From Burkholderia plantarii (GTDB taxonomy: Bacteria > Pseudomonadota > Gammaproteobacteria > Burkholderiales > Burkholderiaceae), in NCBI RefSeq assembly GCF_001411805.1, contig NZ_CP007212.1:3100001-3164000 (forward strand): a stretch of 64,000 bases of DNA, read 5' to 3'. How positions within the stretch are numbered: position 1 is the first letter of the stretch; every line of letters starts with the position of its first letter. The notes beneath the pieces were generated by a model, which saw nothing but the letters and a program-made list of their open reading frames with translations, was not told the origin of the DNA and made no database searches. The position numbers and the translations under genes were made by a program. Positions 1-7,868 of this stretch are shown here, in pieces.

Positions 1-297
1 CACTGTGGGGGTGCAGCAGATTCTGTATTTTATTCGAGCCAAGCGGTTGAGGTGAAATTGCAAACGATTGTATAAGCGAAGAATTCTGGCCCGAACTACA
101 CGATTCGAACGTACGGCCCACGACTTACAAAGCCAACGATAGGCTCCCGAGGCAAGCTGGCGAGTGGCGGCTATTCTTTCAGGACGAGACGTAGCATAAA
201 CTGCAGTCGAACGGCCAAGATGGGCTGCGGATTCAACCCTACGATGCGCGACCGTTGCAGACCGGCCAGAAACAGCATTTCACCGTGACGACTTAGG
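1..297 (+). pseudogene. Degenerate coding remnant at island interior
   Basis: No intact gene is present. Translation in the third frame from about position 51 gives a protein-like stretch (it includes FWPEL and GEWRLFFQDE), stops at a TAG near 195, then continues in the same frame with another protein-like stretch to a TAG near 297. A separate frame-1 tail ends at the TAA at 73-75. Two protein-like pieces split by an in-frame stop suggest a decayed gene whose start lies left of the window. I do not recognise the family. Low confidence; it could be chance. Confidence 0.3.
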
Positions 298-393
298 GAC
301 GACAATTGACTGCACCCCGGCAGCTCACAACTTCCCTGGAATAGAGTCCCGGATCAAGTAAAATCGTGCGTCCGTTACCGAGAGGCAGACCGA

Positions 394-1299
394 ATGATTA
401 AGGATATTTCCACGCTCATTGAAGCGTTGACGAAAGCCGCATGGCCCATTTTAGGATTTTTCCTTGTGTGGCGCTTTCATGACGAGATCGGTTTGATTCT
501 TCGCAGAGTCGCGGATTTCAAGAAAGGCAAGCTATTTGGCCAAGAAGTGGAAATGGAGGACAAGCTTGATCGCTTAGAAGGGTCAGCGGTGGCTGTGGTA
601 GAAAAGGTAGCGGCTATTCCGCCCGAGCAAGACACCGTCTACGCCAATCTTGCTTCGGCACAATTTGATTACCTAGTGGAGGCAGCCCGATCGCCCCGTG
701 CGGCCTTTATGTTGCTGTCCGCAGACGTAGAACGTGAGGCTACGATCGTACTCGCACGAACCGGACAGCTTCGCGGACGGACTGCAGTTCCCTTGGCGAC
801 GGCAATGCAGGAGATAAGTGGTCTCGTGAGTTTCGGGCTCTCAGATGTGCTTGAGTTGCTAAGCCAGTTTCGCTCCGTCCGTAACGCCATTGTTCATGGT
901 CAAGCGATAGTTACAGAGAGCGAAATCTTTCGAGCAATTGACTCAGGGTTGAAGTTGCTCAAAGCCCTCAAAGCAGTCCCTTCCGAAAAACATACCGTCA
1001 AGCATGCAAATTTTCCGCTATTCGCCGATGCTAATTGTACCATTCCATTTCCGGAGGCCACTGGGCGACAAGTGTTCGGCTTAATGCTTGAATCGGAGGA
1101 GCCCAGCACCGGTAATAAATTCGATCGTGTATTTCCGTCCACGAACCGCAGCTACAAGATTGGTGAACAGCTCTCGTGGGAATGGGAGCCAAACCGTGTT
1201 TACGGACAGGCATGGTATCGGCACCCTACGGATGGGACACCCACTAAGGCGTGGGATCAATCGATGGAATTTGCGGGGCGGCCACTAGACAAAATCTGA
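394..1299 (+). CDS. Membrane-anchored protein with HEPN-type RNxxxH motif
   Basis: 301 aa. One hydrophobic helix near residues 15-27 is followed by a basic and acidic linker, then a mostly helical domain (about residues 80-200) containing SVRNAIVHG. The RNAIVH part fits the R-polar-x3-H signature of HEPN domains, which are RNases or RNA-binding modules in many toxin and phage-defence proteins. The C-terminal 90 residues are Trp- and Tyr-rich and look like a separate beta domain. Inference: a membrane-tethered HEPN protein, possibly a defence or abortive-infection factor. It could instead be a non-catalytic HEPN/DUF4145-like protein. It stands alone on its strand inside the accessory island, and its codon use is more AT-rich than that of the core genes to the right. 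Confidence 0.7.
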   Translation: MIKDISTLIEALTKAAWPILGFFLVWRFHDEIGLILRRVADFKKGKLFGQEVEMEDKLDRLEGSAVAVVEKVAAIPPEQDTVYANLASAQFDYLVEAARSPRAAFMLLSADVEREATIVLARTGQLRGRTAVPLATAMQEISGLVSFGLSDVLELLSQFRSVRNAIVHGQAIVTESEIFRAIDSGLKLLKALKAVPSEKHTVKHANFPLFADANCTIPFPEATGRQVFGLMLESEEPSTGNKFDRVFPSTNRSYKIGEQLSWEWEPNRVYGQAWYRHPTDGTPTKAWDQSMEFAGRPLDKI

Positions 1300-1497
1300 T
1301 AGACATAGTGCTACAGGAGACTTTTCGGCAGCCCACTCCAGGGCATCGACTGACGGCTTCCGATGGGATAGCGAACGTGCAGGCAAGCAGACAGAAAGTC
1401 AACCACGAATTAATAACGATCCTCGATGAAGTGACTGCGAAGTAATCTCAGACCTGATCCGACGCCGACTGAAAGATCAGGTCTTGACCTACGCAGA

Positions 1498-1806
1498 TTA
1501 TGTCATTCCGTAGCGCCGGGCCTCCGCAAGCAGATCGCGCCCCCATGTAGCGTCCTTGAGGGCGTCGATGGCCTCCTGCAGCGCCTCCATACCGCAGTCG
1601 GCCACCGCGGCGATTGATTCGCCATTGGCCAGCGCCGTGGCCAAGTAAGCCATGTTCCGCTTGGCATATTCGACGGCATCCTGCGCCACTTCATCGAAAT
1701 ACGCCTCCGGGGCGCCTGATGTCCGCTCGATGTTGTCGGGGAGTGCCGGCACCGACCCCGTGGAGTCGATCATCGCCTGCACCAGCTCATCGTATTTGCT
1801 GCTCAT
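1498..1806 (-). CDS. Small acidic hypothetical protein next to recombinase
   Basis: 102 aa, predicted all-helical and acidic, with no signal peptide or membrane segment. It starts 44 bases downstream of the serine recombinase stop on the same strand, so the two are probably co-transcribed. I do not recognise the family. The position suggests an accessory to the recombinase or an unrelated cargo gene; nothing in the sequence decides between them. Confidence 0.55.
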   Translation of the reverse strand: MSSKYDELVQAMIDSTGSVPALPDNIERTSGAPEAYFDEVAQDAVEYAKRNMAYLATALANGESIAAVADCGMEALQEAIDALKDATWGRDLLAEARRYGMT

Positions 1807-1850
1807 TGCTCACCACCTCTCTTGTTTGGCGGCCCCTCGACCGCCGGGGG

Positions 1851-2438
1851 TTACTCGGCACACGCGCGCTTCACGGTGGCCGTACCGATGCCGAAATGCT
1901 CGGCCGTGTCCTTGATCGAGGCCCCGTGCTCGGCACGCCACGCCTTGATTTCCGCGTAGTCGCTGGCCCGCTTCCGGCCGGTGTACTTGCCGGCGTCCTT
2001 TGCGATCGCGATACCGCGGCGCTGCATCTCCGCCCGATTCTTGTAGTCGGCCTCGCCCTGGGCGGCCATAAAGGCCAGCACGGCATCGCGTGATGCCTTC
2101 TGGATTGCATCCGTCTCGTTGCCGTCGAACACCATTCCGTTCAGCGTGCATTCGACCCGCACGCCGGCGTCCATGAGGCGGCGCATGGTTGCGTGCAGCT
2201 CGTCATAACGGCGGCTAATGCGATCGAGCCAGCGAACTACCAACGTCCCGCCGTGCCGCAGGTCGTGCTCAACCTTTGCCCATTCCGGCCGATCGAGCGG
2301 GGCGACGTGGTAGCCGCTCACGCCCTCATCGATGAACGTGTCCTTGCCGGTGACGCCGTGGGCCTTCGCGTCCTCGACCTGGCTGGCGGAGGACTGGCCG
2401 TCCGTCGTACTAATCCGCCCGTAGTACAGCTTGCGCAT
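1851..2438 (-). CDS. Small serine recombinase (resolvase/invertase family)
   Basis: 195 aa, the usual length for Tn3-type resolvases and invertases. The N-terminus carries the YxRIST motif with the predicted nucleophile Ser10 and Arg8. The catalytic core continues with a DRxxR-like stretch (LDRISRRYDEL, about residues 71-81), and the C-terminus from about 150 is a helix-turn-helix with a GRKR-type start (YTGRKRASDYAEI). These proteins cut and rejoin DNA at short res or inversion sites. The DNA just upstream holds four copies of TGGATCA, a likely binding region. It is not the kind of enzyme that normally inserts islands at tRNA genes, so it more likely resolves or inverts DNA within the island. 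Confidence 0.9.
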   Translation of the reverse strand: MRKLYYGRISTTDGQSSASQVEDAKAHGVTGKDTFIDEGVSGYHVAPLDRPEWAKVEHDLRHGGTLVVRWLDRISRRYDELHATMRRLMDAGVRVECTLNGMVFDGNETDAIQKASRDAVLAFMAAQGEADYKNRAEMQRRGIAIAKDAGKYTGRKRASDYAEIKAWRAEHGASIKDTAEHFGIGTATVKRACAE

Positions 2439-2447
2439 GGGTCACCA

Positions 2448-2514
2448 TGGATCATTAGTGTTTGTGGATCAATATTAAGATGTGGATCATACACAGTCAA
2501 TCCTATTGATCCAC
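2448..2514. repeat. TGGATCA repeats and 11-bp inverted repeat upstream of recombinase
   Basis: TGGATCA occurs at 2448-2454, 2465-2471 and 2483-2489, and inverted (TGATCCA) at 2507-2513. The second and fourth copies are extended into a perfect 11-bp inverted repeat, GTGGATCAATA (2464-2474) and TATTGATCCAC (2504-2514). The array begins ten bases before the recombinase start codon, where resolvases commonly bind to recombine DNA and repress themselves. Binding is inferred. Confidence 0.6.
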
Positions 2515-2565
2515 TTTTTCGACCCGGCTCGTATGGCTCGCATCGGTATACCCTGTTGATCCGGG

Positions 2566-2724
2566 TCACGTCCGGCGCGCGCTACGCCAGTCGTCGAACA
2601 CGATCAGGCCGATAACCGCGACCACGAGCACTGCCTGCACCGGGTGGGTGGCGAACGTCTGGCAAAGAGTGTTAGCCATCGTCATCGCTGCCAGCAGCGT
2701 CACTGCTTGTTCTTTCCGTTCCAT
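2566..2724 (-). CDS. Putative 52-aa membrane protein
   Basis: A short frame from ATG (2724) to TGA (2566). The protein is polar for the first seven residues and has one clear hydrophobic helix around residues 29-43 (VQAVLVVAVIGLIVF), ending in a charged tail DDWRSARR. The layout resembles small phage or plasmid inner-membrane proteins. The ribosome-binding site is weak. It is upstream of the recombinase on the same strand. Function unknown. Confidence 0.4.
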   Translation of the reverse strand: MERKEQAVTLLAAMTMANTLCQTFATHPVQAVLVVAVIGLIVFDDWRSARRT

Positions 2725-3136
2725 AAGTTCTCAAATAGTTGAACCGTCTCGCCACCGTGGCGTCTCGGCATGACTTCATCCTGGCCGCCCGACTACGGCC
2801 GGCATCCATTCGGTTTTCCTAGCGAATGCCGCGAACATCACAACTTTTCCGCTCGCCGGCCAATGCACAACATTCTGTCTTCCAGCGATCCACTTTTCCT
2901 CTTGTGGGTTCTTCGCTTGGCGTAGCTGTATTGTCGAGCTGGCCGCTGGTCGATTCCTCCCGTGGGTTCTTCGTGCCTGCGGGCGCAGTGTCTCGCTTCT
3001 GAGATTGCGTGGCCACAGTGGCCGTCTGCCGGTAGCCGAGACCACGTTTCCCTCCCTGTGACGATCTTGGCTCGAGCCAAGTTTTGCACCGCCCGGGTGT
3101 CGGGTTCCCGACTAAATCGCCCCGGAATACACATTT
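2725..3136. other. Intergenic stretch without a convincing gene
   Basis: About 410 bases. Open frames on the minus strand here are Arg-, Thr- and Gly-rich without recognisable motifs. An imperfect 20-bp direct repeat lies at 2896-2915 and 2954-2973, sharing GTGGGTTCTTCG. No HicA toxin gene could be found immediately before the HicB-like gene that follows. Confidence 0.5.
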
Positions 3137-3604
3137 ATGTTTATGATTGAGGCTCAACTACCGGAGTGCCCCTTGCTGAAATACCCAGCCCGTTTCGAAC
3201 CTGCAGAGGCAATTGAAGGTGGCTACGTCATCACGTTCCGCGACATCCCGGAGGCGATTACCCAAGGCGATGACGAGGCGGAGGCCCGTGAGATGGCCGC
3301 CGATGCCCTGCTGACGAGTATGGATTTTTACTTTGAGGGGAATCGGCCAGTTGCTATGCCATCGGAGCCGCTGGACGGTGAGGTGATGATCGAGCTTCCG
3401 GTAAGCGTGTCGGTGAAGGTGCTATTGCTGAACGAAATGCTGGCCCAGCACGTCACGCCCTCCGAGTTGGCTAGGCGCATGAACACGTCTCCGCAGACCG
3501 TCAACCGCATCATGACGTTGAAGCATTCGACGAAAATCGACACGCTCGCGGACGCATTCAAGGTGCTCGGAAAGCGGCTCGATATCAGCGTCCGGCTGCG
3601 ATAG
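3137..3604 (+). CDS. hicB: HicB-like antitoxin (orphan)
   Basis: 155 aa. The N-terminal 75 residues show the HicB partial RNase H-like fold (YPARFEP, GGYVITFRDIPEAITQGDD, EAxEMAxDAL). The C-terminal part (about 95-155) is a Cro/XRE-like helix-turn-helix (HVTPSELARRMNTSPQTVNRIM). In HicAB modules HicB binds the RNase toxin HicA and represses the operon. Here no 55-65 aa HicA frame with the usual Gly-x-His core is seen on either side, so this looks like an orphan antitoxin or regulator, perhaps a leftover of a decayed module or a prophage regulator. A second ATG two codons in is an alternative start. Confidence 0.85.
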   Translation: MFMIEAQLPECPLLKYPARFEPAEAIEGGYVITFRDIPEAITQGDDEAEAREMAADALLTSMDFYFEGNRPVAMPSEPLDGEVMIELPVSVSVKVLLLNEMLAQHVTPSELARRMNTSPQTVNRIMTLKHSTKIDTLADAFKVLGKRLDISVRLR

Positions 3605-3869
3605 TTCAACCTGGAGATGCCTCCCTACTCAGCGACCACACCTCTGTATTTGCACGATGTGAAACGCGACGCAGCCTTGGAGGGAGCACCGGACATCTCC
3701 AAAGACAGGGCCTCTAACTCATATCCCCACCCCGCTCCGCAAAGCCGCTGGTATCCGGCTGTTTCGCAAAGCGTGGTGCGGCAACGCACTACCTCTACCA
3801 GCTCCGCCCATTGATCGGGGGCGCCGCCGGTTCATTCACTCTGATCTATCTACTAGGAAACACCTACAT
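3605..3869. other. Intergenic, no gene seen
   Basis: 265 bases between the HicB-like gene and the phage remnant genes. Short frames here lack coding character. It may hold the promoter for the downstream gene pair. Confidence 0.4.
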
Positions 3870-4565
3870 TTGAAGAACCAAAAAAACCTGGCATCGGAAT
3901 CCCTCACGACGGCAATCACAGAGATGGAATCGGTGGCCGCTGAACTCACCCGCCTTGAGGCGGTAGTTCGAGAGATGCCAGGGAAGCTGATGGAAGCTGA
4001 AGCTATCGAGGCGAAGGCCCGTCAGACACTGGACGACAAGATCGCTGAAACGCTGGCTTTCGACCCGTCAGCCGAAGTACCCCCCGAGATTGCAGCCCTC
4101 GAAGCGGCCGCAGCAGCAAGCACGATCGCGGCTAACCGCGTGCGTGGCCAGCGCGCCGGTATCGCCCGGCAGATCGACCAGAAGGCGGCCGAGCTGGAAT
4201 CGCGCCGTGCGATCGTGGCCGACGAACTCGGGCAGCTCTCGACCGCAATTCGTGACGACCTGGCCGAGAAGATCATGCTGAAAGCACGTGAGCTAGCCGA
4301 CCTGTACGCCGCTTACGACGCCTTCACGGTGGCCAATGGGATGCCCTCCGATTGGCTCGACCTCGCGCACGTCTCCGATCCCCGTAAGGCCATGTCCCTG
4401 AGAGCACCAGGTGGCGGCAAGTACGACCACGCGCCGAACCTCCTGGCCGAACCTGGTCACGAGAACTCGGCAGCAGTGAAGGCGATCCGTCCTGCCCTTG
4501 AGACGATGCGGAAAGCCCGCCAGCTCGTGCGCTCCAAGCGCCATGCCGGGAGCGCGCATGCTTAA
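3870..4565 (+). CDS. Coiled-coil phage-type protein upstream of protease
   Basis: 231 aa from a TTG start (AGGA lies about a dozen bases before it; the first in-frame ATG is 18 codons later). It is rich in Ala, Glu, Leu and Arg, with long predicted helices and coiled coil from about residue 15 to 150. The C-terminus is Lys- and Arg-rich. Its stop overlaps the S49 protease start by 8 bases, so the two are translated together. By position it could be a phage scaffold-like or head-assembly protein, but I do not recognise the family. Confidence 0.6.
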   Translation: MKNQKNLASESLTTAITEMESVAAELTRLEAVVREMPGKLMEAEAIEAKARQTLDDKIAETLAFDPSAEVPPEIAALEAAAAASTIAANRVRGQRAGIARQIDQKAAELESRRAIVADELGQLSTAIRDDLAEKIMLKARELADLYAAYDAFTVANGMPSDWLDLAHVSDPRKAMSLRAPGGGKYDHAPNLLAEPGHENSAAVKAIRPALETMRKARQLVRSKRHAGSAHA

Positions 4566-5340
4566 GGCCCTGCACGTTCCCACCTACCAGGTGCTCGCGA
4601 TCCGCCCGGAAAGGCTGACAGCCTACACAGCACAGCGTAGCCAGCAGGCCGCAAACGACTCCCCGCTGGACTTCCGGTACACGGTGACGGCCGGTGTTGC
4701 CATCCTGCCTATTGCTGGCGAGCTGGCACAGCGCACGACCGACACGATGCTCGGCTATGACCTCATCGCGGCCGAGTTTTATCGGGCTCTGGCCGACAGC
4801 TCCGCACACGCTATCGCTCTCGTGATCGACAGCCCTGGTGGAGACGTGGCTGGCCTGTTCGACCTCGTGGATGCGATCTACACAGCCCGGACGGTAAAGC
4901 CGCTGTTAGCCATCTGCTCTGAGTCGGCCTGCTCGGCCGCCTACGCGATCGCCTCGGCATGCGAACAGGTCACGGTGCCGCGTACCGGTATCGTCGGTTC
5001 CGTAGGCGTCATCACGGGCCACGTTGACGAGTCCGTGAAGCTCGACAAGGCAGGGGTAAAGGTCACGCTCATTACCGCCGGCGACCGCAAGGCCGACGGC
5101 AACCAGGTACAGCCCCTCTCCAATGAAGCTCGTACACGGCTTCAGGCTGATGTTGATGCCATGGGCCGGCTGTTCGTGGCTACCGTGGCCCGCAATCGTG
5201 GCATGTCGGCCGATGTCGTAGGTTCGACTCAGGCCAGCACGTTCATGGGTAGCAGGGCGGTAGACGTGGGATTCGCCGATGCCGTCATGGCCCCGGATGA
5301 CGCGTTCCTGGCTCTCGCTGGCCAGCTGCAGGCCGCGTAA
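4558..5340 (+). CDS. S49 family (SppA/lambda C-like) prohead protease
   Basis: 260 aa. Residues about 45-200 match phage-type S49 peptidases: VIDSPGGDVAG, then SACSAAYAIAS with the predicted nucleophile Ser in SAAYAIA, then GIVGSVGVI, and ITAGDRKADGN with the predicted general-base Lys. Phage members mature the capsid by cleaving scaffold and portal-associated proteins; bacterial SppA degrades signal peptides. The protein has no signal peptide or membrane helix, which favours the phage type. The ATG at 4558 is chosen because it overlaps the preceding stop. No major capsid, portal or terminase gene follows, so this is a prophage fragment. Confidence 0.85.
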   Translation: MLKALHVPTYQVLAIRPERLTAYTAQRSQQAANDSPLDFRYTVTAGVAILPIAGELAQRTTDTMLGYDLIAAEFYRALADSSAHAIALVIDSPGGDVAGLFDLVDAIYTARTVKPLLAICSESACSAAYAIASACEQVTVPRTGIVGSVGVITGHVDESVKLDKAGVKVTLITAGDRKADGNQVQPLSNEARTRLQADVDAMGRLFVATVARNRGMSADVVGSTQASTFMGSRAVDVGFADAVMAPDDAFLALAGQLQAA

Positions 5341-5506
5341 CTCGGTATGCAATACATGGAACGGCCTTACCGGAACGTCGGTAGGGTCGGCCGTGTCGCG
5401 GCCCGCTCTATGCGGAAGCCGCGGCACCAGCCGTACCCCGCCCGTATCACGTCCCCCTATCCCTTCCCAATCGATGCGAGAGCAACCACACTATCGCGGA
5501 GGGGCC

Positions 5507-6139
5507 GTGGTTGATCCTTCCGAAGAAGTATCACACGAGGACATCTCGCAGCGCGTCGAGCTACATCCACCACCTCGGTACGTCGAGTGGGAGCCAGACG
5601 CAAAGCTCTCCGTAGTCCCGCAACACGTACTGCGAGCGGCGGGGTGGCAACAGGTACAGCGACCCGTGTACAGAGTCTCCGCCGGCTCCTACGTGGACTT
5701 GGAAACCGGGGAAATCGTCAAGAAACGCGAGATGTTTCAGCGTCGATTGCCGGTTCCTCGGAACACCGGGCTGCACCTGGTCGAGCAGCTCGGCGTGGTG
5801 AACTCGCTTGGGAAGTACCCACGTGACCTTTGCGTGTTCCTGCTACGCATGCGAAACGGCCGAGGTGGGTTCGTGATGCAGTTGCAGGACCTGGTGGACA
5901 GCTACATCCACCGCAACGGGACAGTCGATCGACTCACCCGAGCAAGAAAGACACACGCGGAGTGGATAGGCGAGATAGCGCGGGCCGGGATTCTGGCCAA
6001 CATGCAGACTCTCGGCTCAAAGTTCCAGAAACACGGGGATCGCTCACCGAGGAAGGTGCTCGAAGAGGCGGCGACCTGGTGCGGATGGCCTGGCGTATTC
6101 CGCGGCAAGAATGGCTTCTCACCAGGCATCCCCGCGTAG
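5507..6139 (+). CDS. Hypothetical protein of accessory island
   Basis: 210 aa from GTG at 5507, preceded by GGAGGGG four bases upstream; an ATG at 5474 in frame has no ribosome-binding site. The protein is basic, with no membrane segment. The middle region (LGKYPRDLCVFLLRMRNGRGGFVMQLQDLVDSYI) and the following basic helix resemble a DNA- or RNA-binding domain in composition only. I do not recognise the family. It might be a phage or plasmid replication or regulatory protein; this is a guess from context. Confidence 0.5.
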   Translation: MVDPSEEVSHEDISQRVELHPPPRYVEWEPDAKLSVVPQHVLRAAGWQQVQRPVYRVSAGSYVDLETGEIVKKREMFQRRLPVPRNTGLHLVEQLGVVNSLGKYPRDLCVFLLRMRNGRGGFVMQLQDLVDSYIHRNGTVDRLTRARKTHAEWIGEIARAGILANMQTLGSKFQKHGDRSPRKVLEEAATWCGWPGVFRGKNGFSPGIPA

Positions 6140-6255
6140 AGGTGTATTAACTACAAGCAACACGGCTGAGAGCCCTGCCACATAAGGATTCTGGTTCAGA
6201 AAACTTGGCTTTCTCGACCAGGTTTTTCCGATTCCGTGACGGGACTCAGAACGCG

Positions 6256-6465
6256 CTATTGCCGCGGCCGCTCACGCCTTGAGCTGATGCCGTTCTTCTC
6301 AAGCAGCTTGCGTAGCCGCGAGTTCTCCGCGAACAGGACGATGTACGAAATCACGAGCATGAGCGTAGAGAACCACTCGCCCGTCACGTGAATGACAAGC
6401 CAGCACGCGAACGCGCACACGGCGCCGGTGACGATCAGCAGCAGTCGGTCGGCGATCCACTTCAT
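6256..6465 (-). CDS. Small two-helix membrane protein
   Basis: 69 aa from the ATG at 6465, which overlaps the TGA of the preceding gene as ATGA. Two hydrophobic helices (about residues 7-25 and 34-46) are followed by a Lys- and Arg-rich tail ENSRLRKLLEKNG. The overlap indicates translational coupling with the 153-aa membrane protein upstream. Function unknown; small paired membrane proteins in islands can be holin-like, toxin-immunity or phage exclusion proteins. Confidence 0.5.
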   Translation of the reverse strand: MKWIADRLLLIVTGAVCAFACWLVIHVTGEWFSTLMLVISYIVLFAENSRLRKLLEKNGISSRRERPRQ

Positions 6466-6923
6466 TGTTTGCCTCGCGTGACGAGCTTCGCGCGCACGCC
6501 GTAGTTGTTGTACGTCGTCGGAGCGAACACCTCGGGATGCCGGATCATATGGGCCATAACGACGGTCGGGATAGCCAGGCCCATGCTTGCACCCCACGTG
6601 GCGATCGCCACCGACGAGCGCAGGCCCCTCGGGTCTTTGCATTCGGCCACGGCGTCGGTCGCCACCATCAAGCTACCGACCACTGCGCCGAGGTAGAACA
6701 CGCCCAGCATGCTGCCAACGACCGACAGCGCCTCAAGGCCCGTGGTCGCACCGATCAACTCGGCCACCGTCGCGCCCGGCCCAAGGGTCTTGAGCACGCC
6801 CAATGCCGCGGATGTAGATGCCAGCGAGGTCTGCAGGGTCGCAAACAAGGTGGTTGGCACGGGCAGTCGTAAAGCCGCCATATTGTCCTGAAATGCCTTC
6901 GAAAAACTGACGCACGATGCCAT
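6462..6923 (-). CDS. Membrane protein with three or four helices
   Basis: 153 aa from the ATG at 6923, chosen for the AGAGAGGG upstream; a longer frame begins at 6980. Hydrophobic, Ala- and Gly-rich segments lie at about residues 35-55, 60-90 and 112-130, and the C-terminus is basic. It is coupled to the 69-aa membrane protein by an ATGA overlap. No known family is recognised. A bacteriocin/colicin-like pore protein or a phage membrane protein are both possible. Confidence 0.5.
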   Translation of the reverse strand: MASCVSFSKAFQDNMAALRLPVPTTLFATLQTSLASTSAALGVLKTLGPGATVAELIGATTGLEALSVVGSMLGVFYLGAVVGSLMVATDAVAECKDPRGLRSSVAIATWGASMGLAIPTVVMAHMIRHPEVFAPTTYNNYGVRAKLVTRGKQ

Positions 6924-7435
6924 GAATCGGCCCTCTCTTTTGTCTTGGTGCCGCAACGCTATCAGGTGAGCAAGCGTCATTCAACTCTCAGAGTTGCCGG
7001 GTTCGCGTGCCGCCGACCGTCCCCGGCGAGCGGCAACGAATGCAATCCGCCCCGGAACAGGACGGAGAGGGGGCTTTCGACGGGTCCTCCGCCGCCCTTC
7101 TTGCCCGTGGGCCTTGCGCGCGCGTGCGCTTCCCCTAGCTATAAAAATTTCAAATTTGGTTGCCCCCGGAACTGGTTGCCCCCACGCCGACAAGGCTTAC
7201 GCAGCATCAGCAATAGAAACGTAACACCGACTTCGACTGGAACATGCGTCTATCTTCCATCTGCCTGGGGCATCTTCCCTCGCCAGCCTGCGCAAACAGC
7301 TTCTCATCAGAGAGAAATGTAATTCACAGGTTGAGCAGGACGAGGCTCGTTTCCTAGCAGCACTCGATCTCGTTTGCACGGTATGCTCTTGCCAGGGACT
7401 TACAGTATCCACAAGAGATTCCAGAGGATCACAGA
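6924..7435. other. Intergenic with repeated TGGTTGCCCCC
   Basis: About 510 bases without a convincing gene. The 11-mer TGGTTGCCCCC occurs twice, at 7157-7167 and 7173-7183, 16 bases apart and next to an AT-rich patch (ATAAAAATTTCAAATTT). This could be a promoter/operator for the minus-strand membrane-protein pair. No further structure seen. Confidence 0.4.
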
Positions 7436-7669
7436 ATGAAGCTCACAGATCACGAGCAAGCCCATGTCGATAACGGTGGCCGGGTTTTCATCATCGAGGA
7501 AATCCCCGGCCCTCTGTGGCGAGTCGTGTCCGTATCCAAGGAACGAGGCGTCCGCGTCCTTTTGAAGCCTCAAGATGAGGACGGTTACGAAACGAAGGAG
7601 CGGGCCGAGGACCACGCTAATAGCATCGCGGTATTGTCCGAGGACGGCACAATCGTCCGCCCATCATAG
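7436..7669 (+). CDS. Small hypothetical protein near island end
   Basis: 77 aa, acidic, soluble, predicted alpha/beta; CCAGAGGA about ten bases upstream of the ATG is an acceptable ribosome-binding site. Residues 15-60 (GGRVFIIEEIPGPLWRVVSVSKERG) read as a compact beta-rich domain. The family is not recognised. It is the last gene before the tRNA-derived attachment site. Confidence 0.5.
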   Translation: MKLTDHEQAHVDNGGRVFIIEEIPGPLWRVVSVSKERGVRVLLKPQDEDGYETKERAEDHANSIAVLSEDGTIVRPS

Positions 7670-7837
7670 CTACGCAGTACCCGGAAGCGTAGCGGTCAGT
7701 TACCCGGCTCCGAGCGGGTCGCGCTGCCCCGCTCGCCCTAGATTTTTTAACAATCGTCATCCGCACTTACTTGTCCACCTAGAGCACACACGTTGCAGTG
7801 GAAAAGAAAAGTGCCATTGATTTTATTGACATTTTTG

Positions 7838-7857
7838 GAATCCCCCTCTCTCCGCCA
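7838..7857 (+). other. tRNA 3'-end attachment site (island right boundary)
   Basis: GAATCCCCCTCTCTCCGCCA reads as the 3' end of a tRNA gene: end of the T-loop, T-stem CCCCC (7842-7846), acceptor strand TCTCTCC (7847-7853), discriminator G and CCA. No tRNA body precedes it. The acceptor sequence fits a tRNA-Ser. Such orphan 3' ends are the direct-repeat scars left when an island integrates at a tRNA gene. A terminator follows at once, as expected behind the original tRNA. Inference: the island covers everything to the left, and the intact tRNA is outside the window. Confidence 0.7.
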
Positions 7858-7868
7858 GACGATCGCGC

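Noticed and set aside
2896..2973. Imperfect 20-bp direct repeat sharing GTGGGTTCTTCG
   Set aside because: Only two copies with no regular array; considered as a CRISPR or iteron array and dismissed.
2819..3157. A 112-codon minus-strand frame upstream of the HicB-like gene
   Set aside because: Considered as a HicA toxin, but it lacks the double-stranded RNA-binding-like HicA core and is compositionally odd; not supported.
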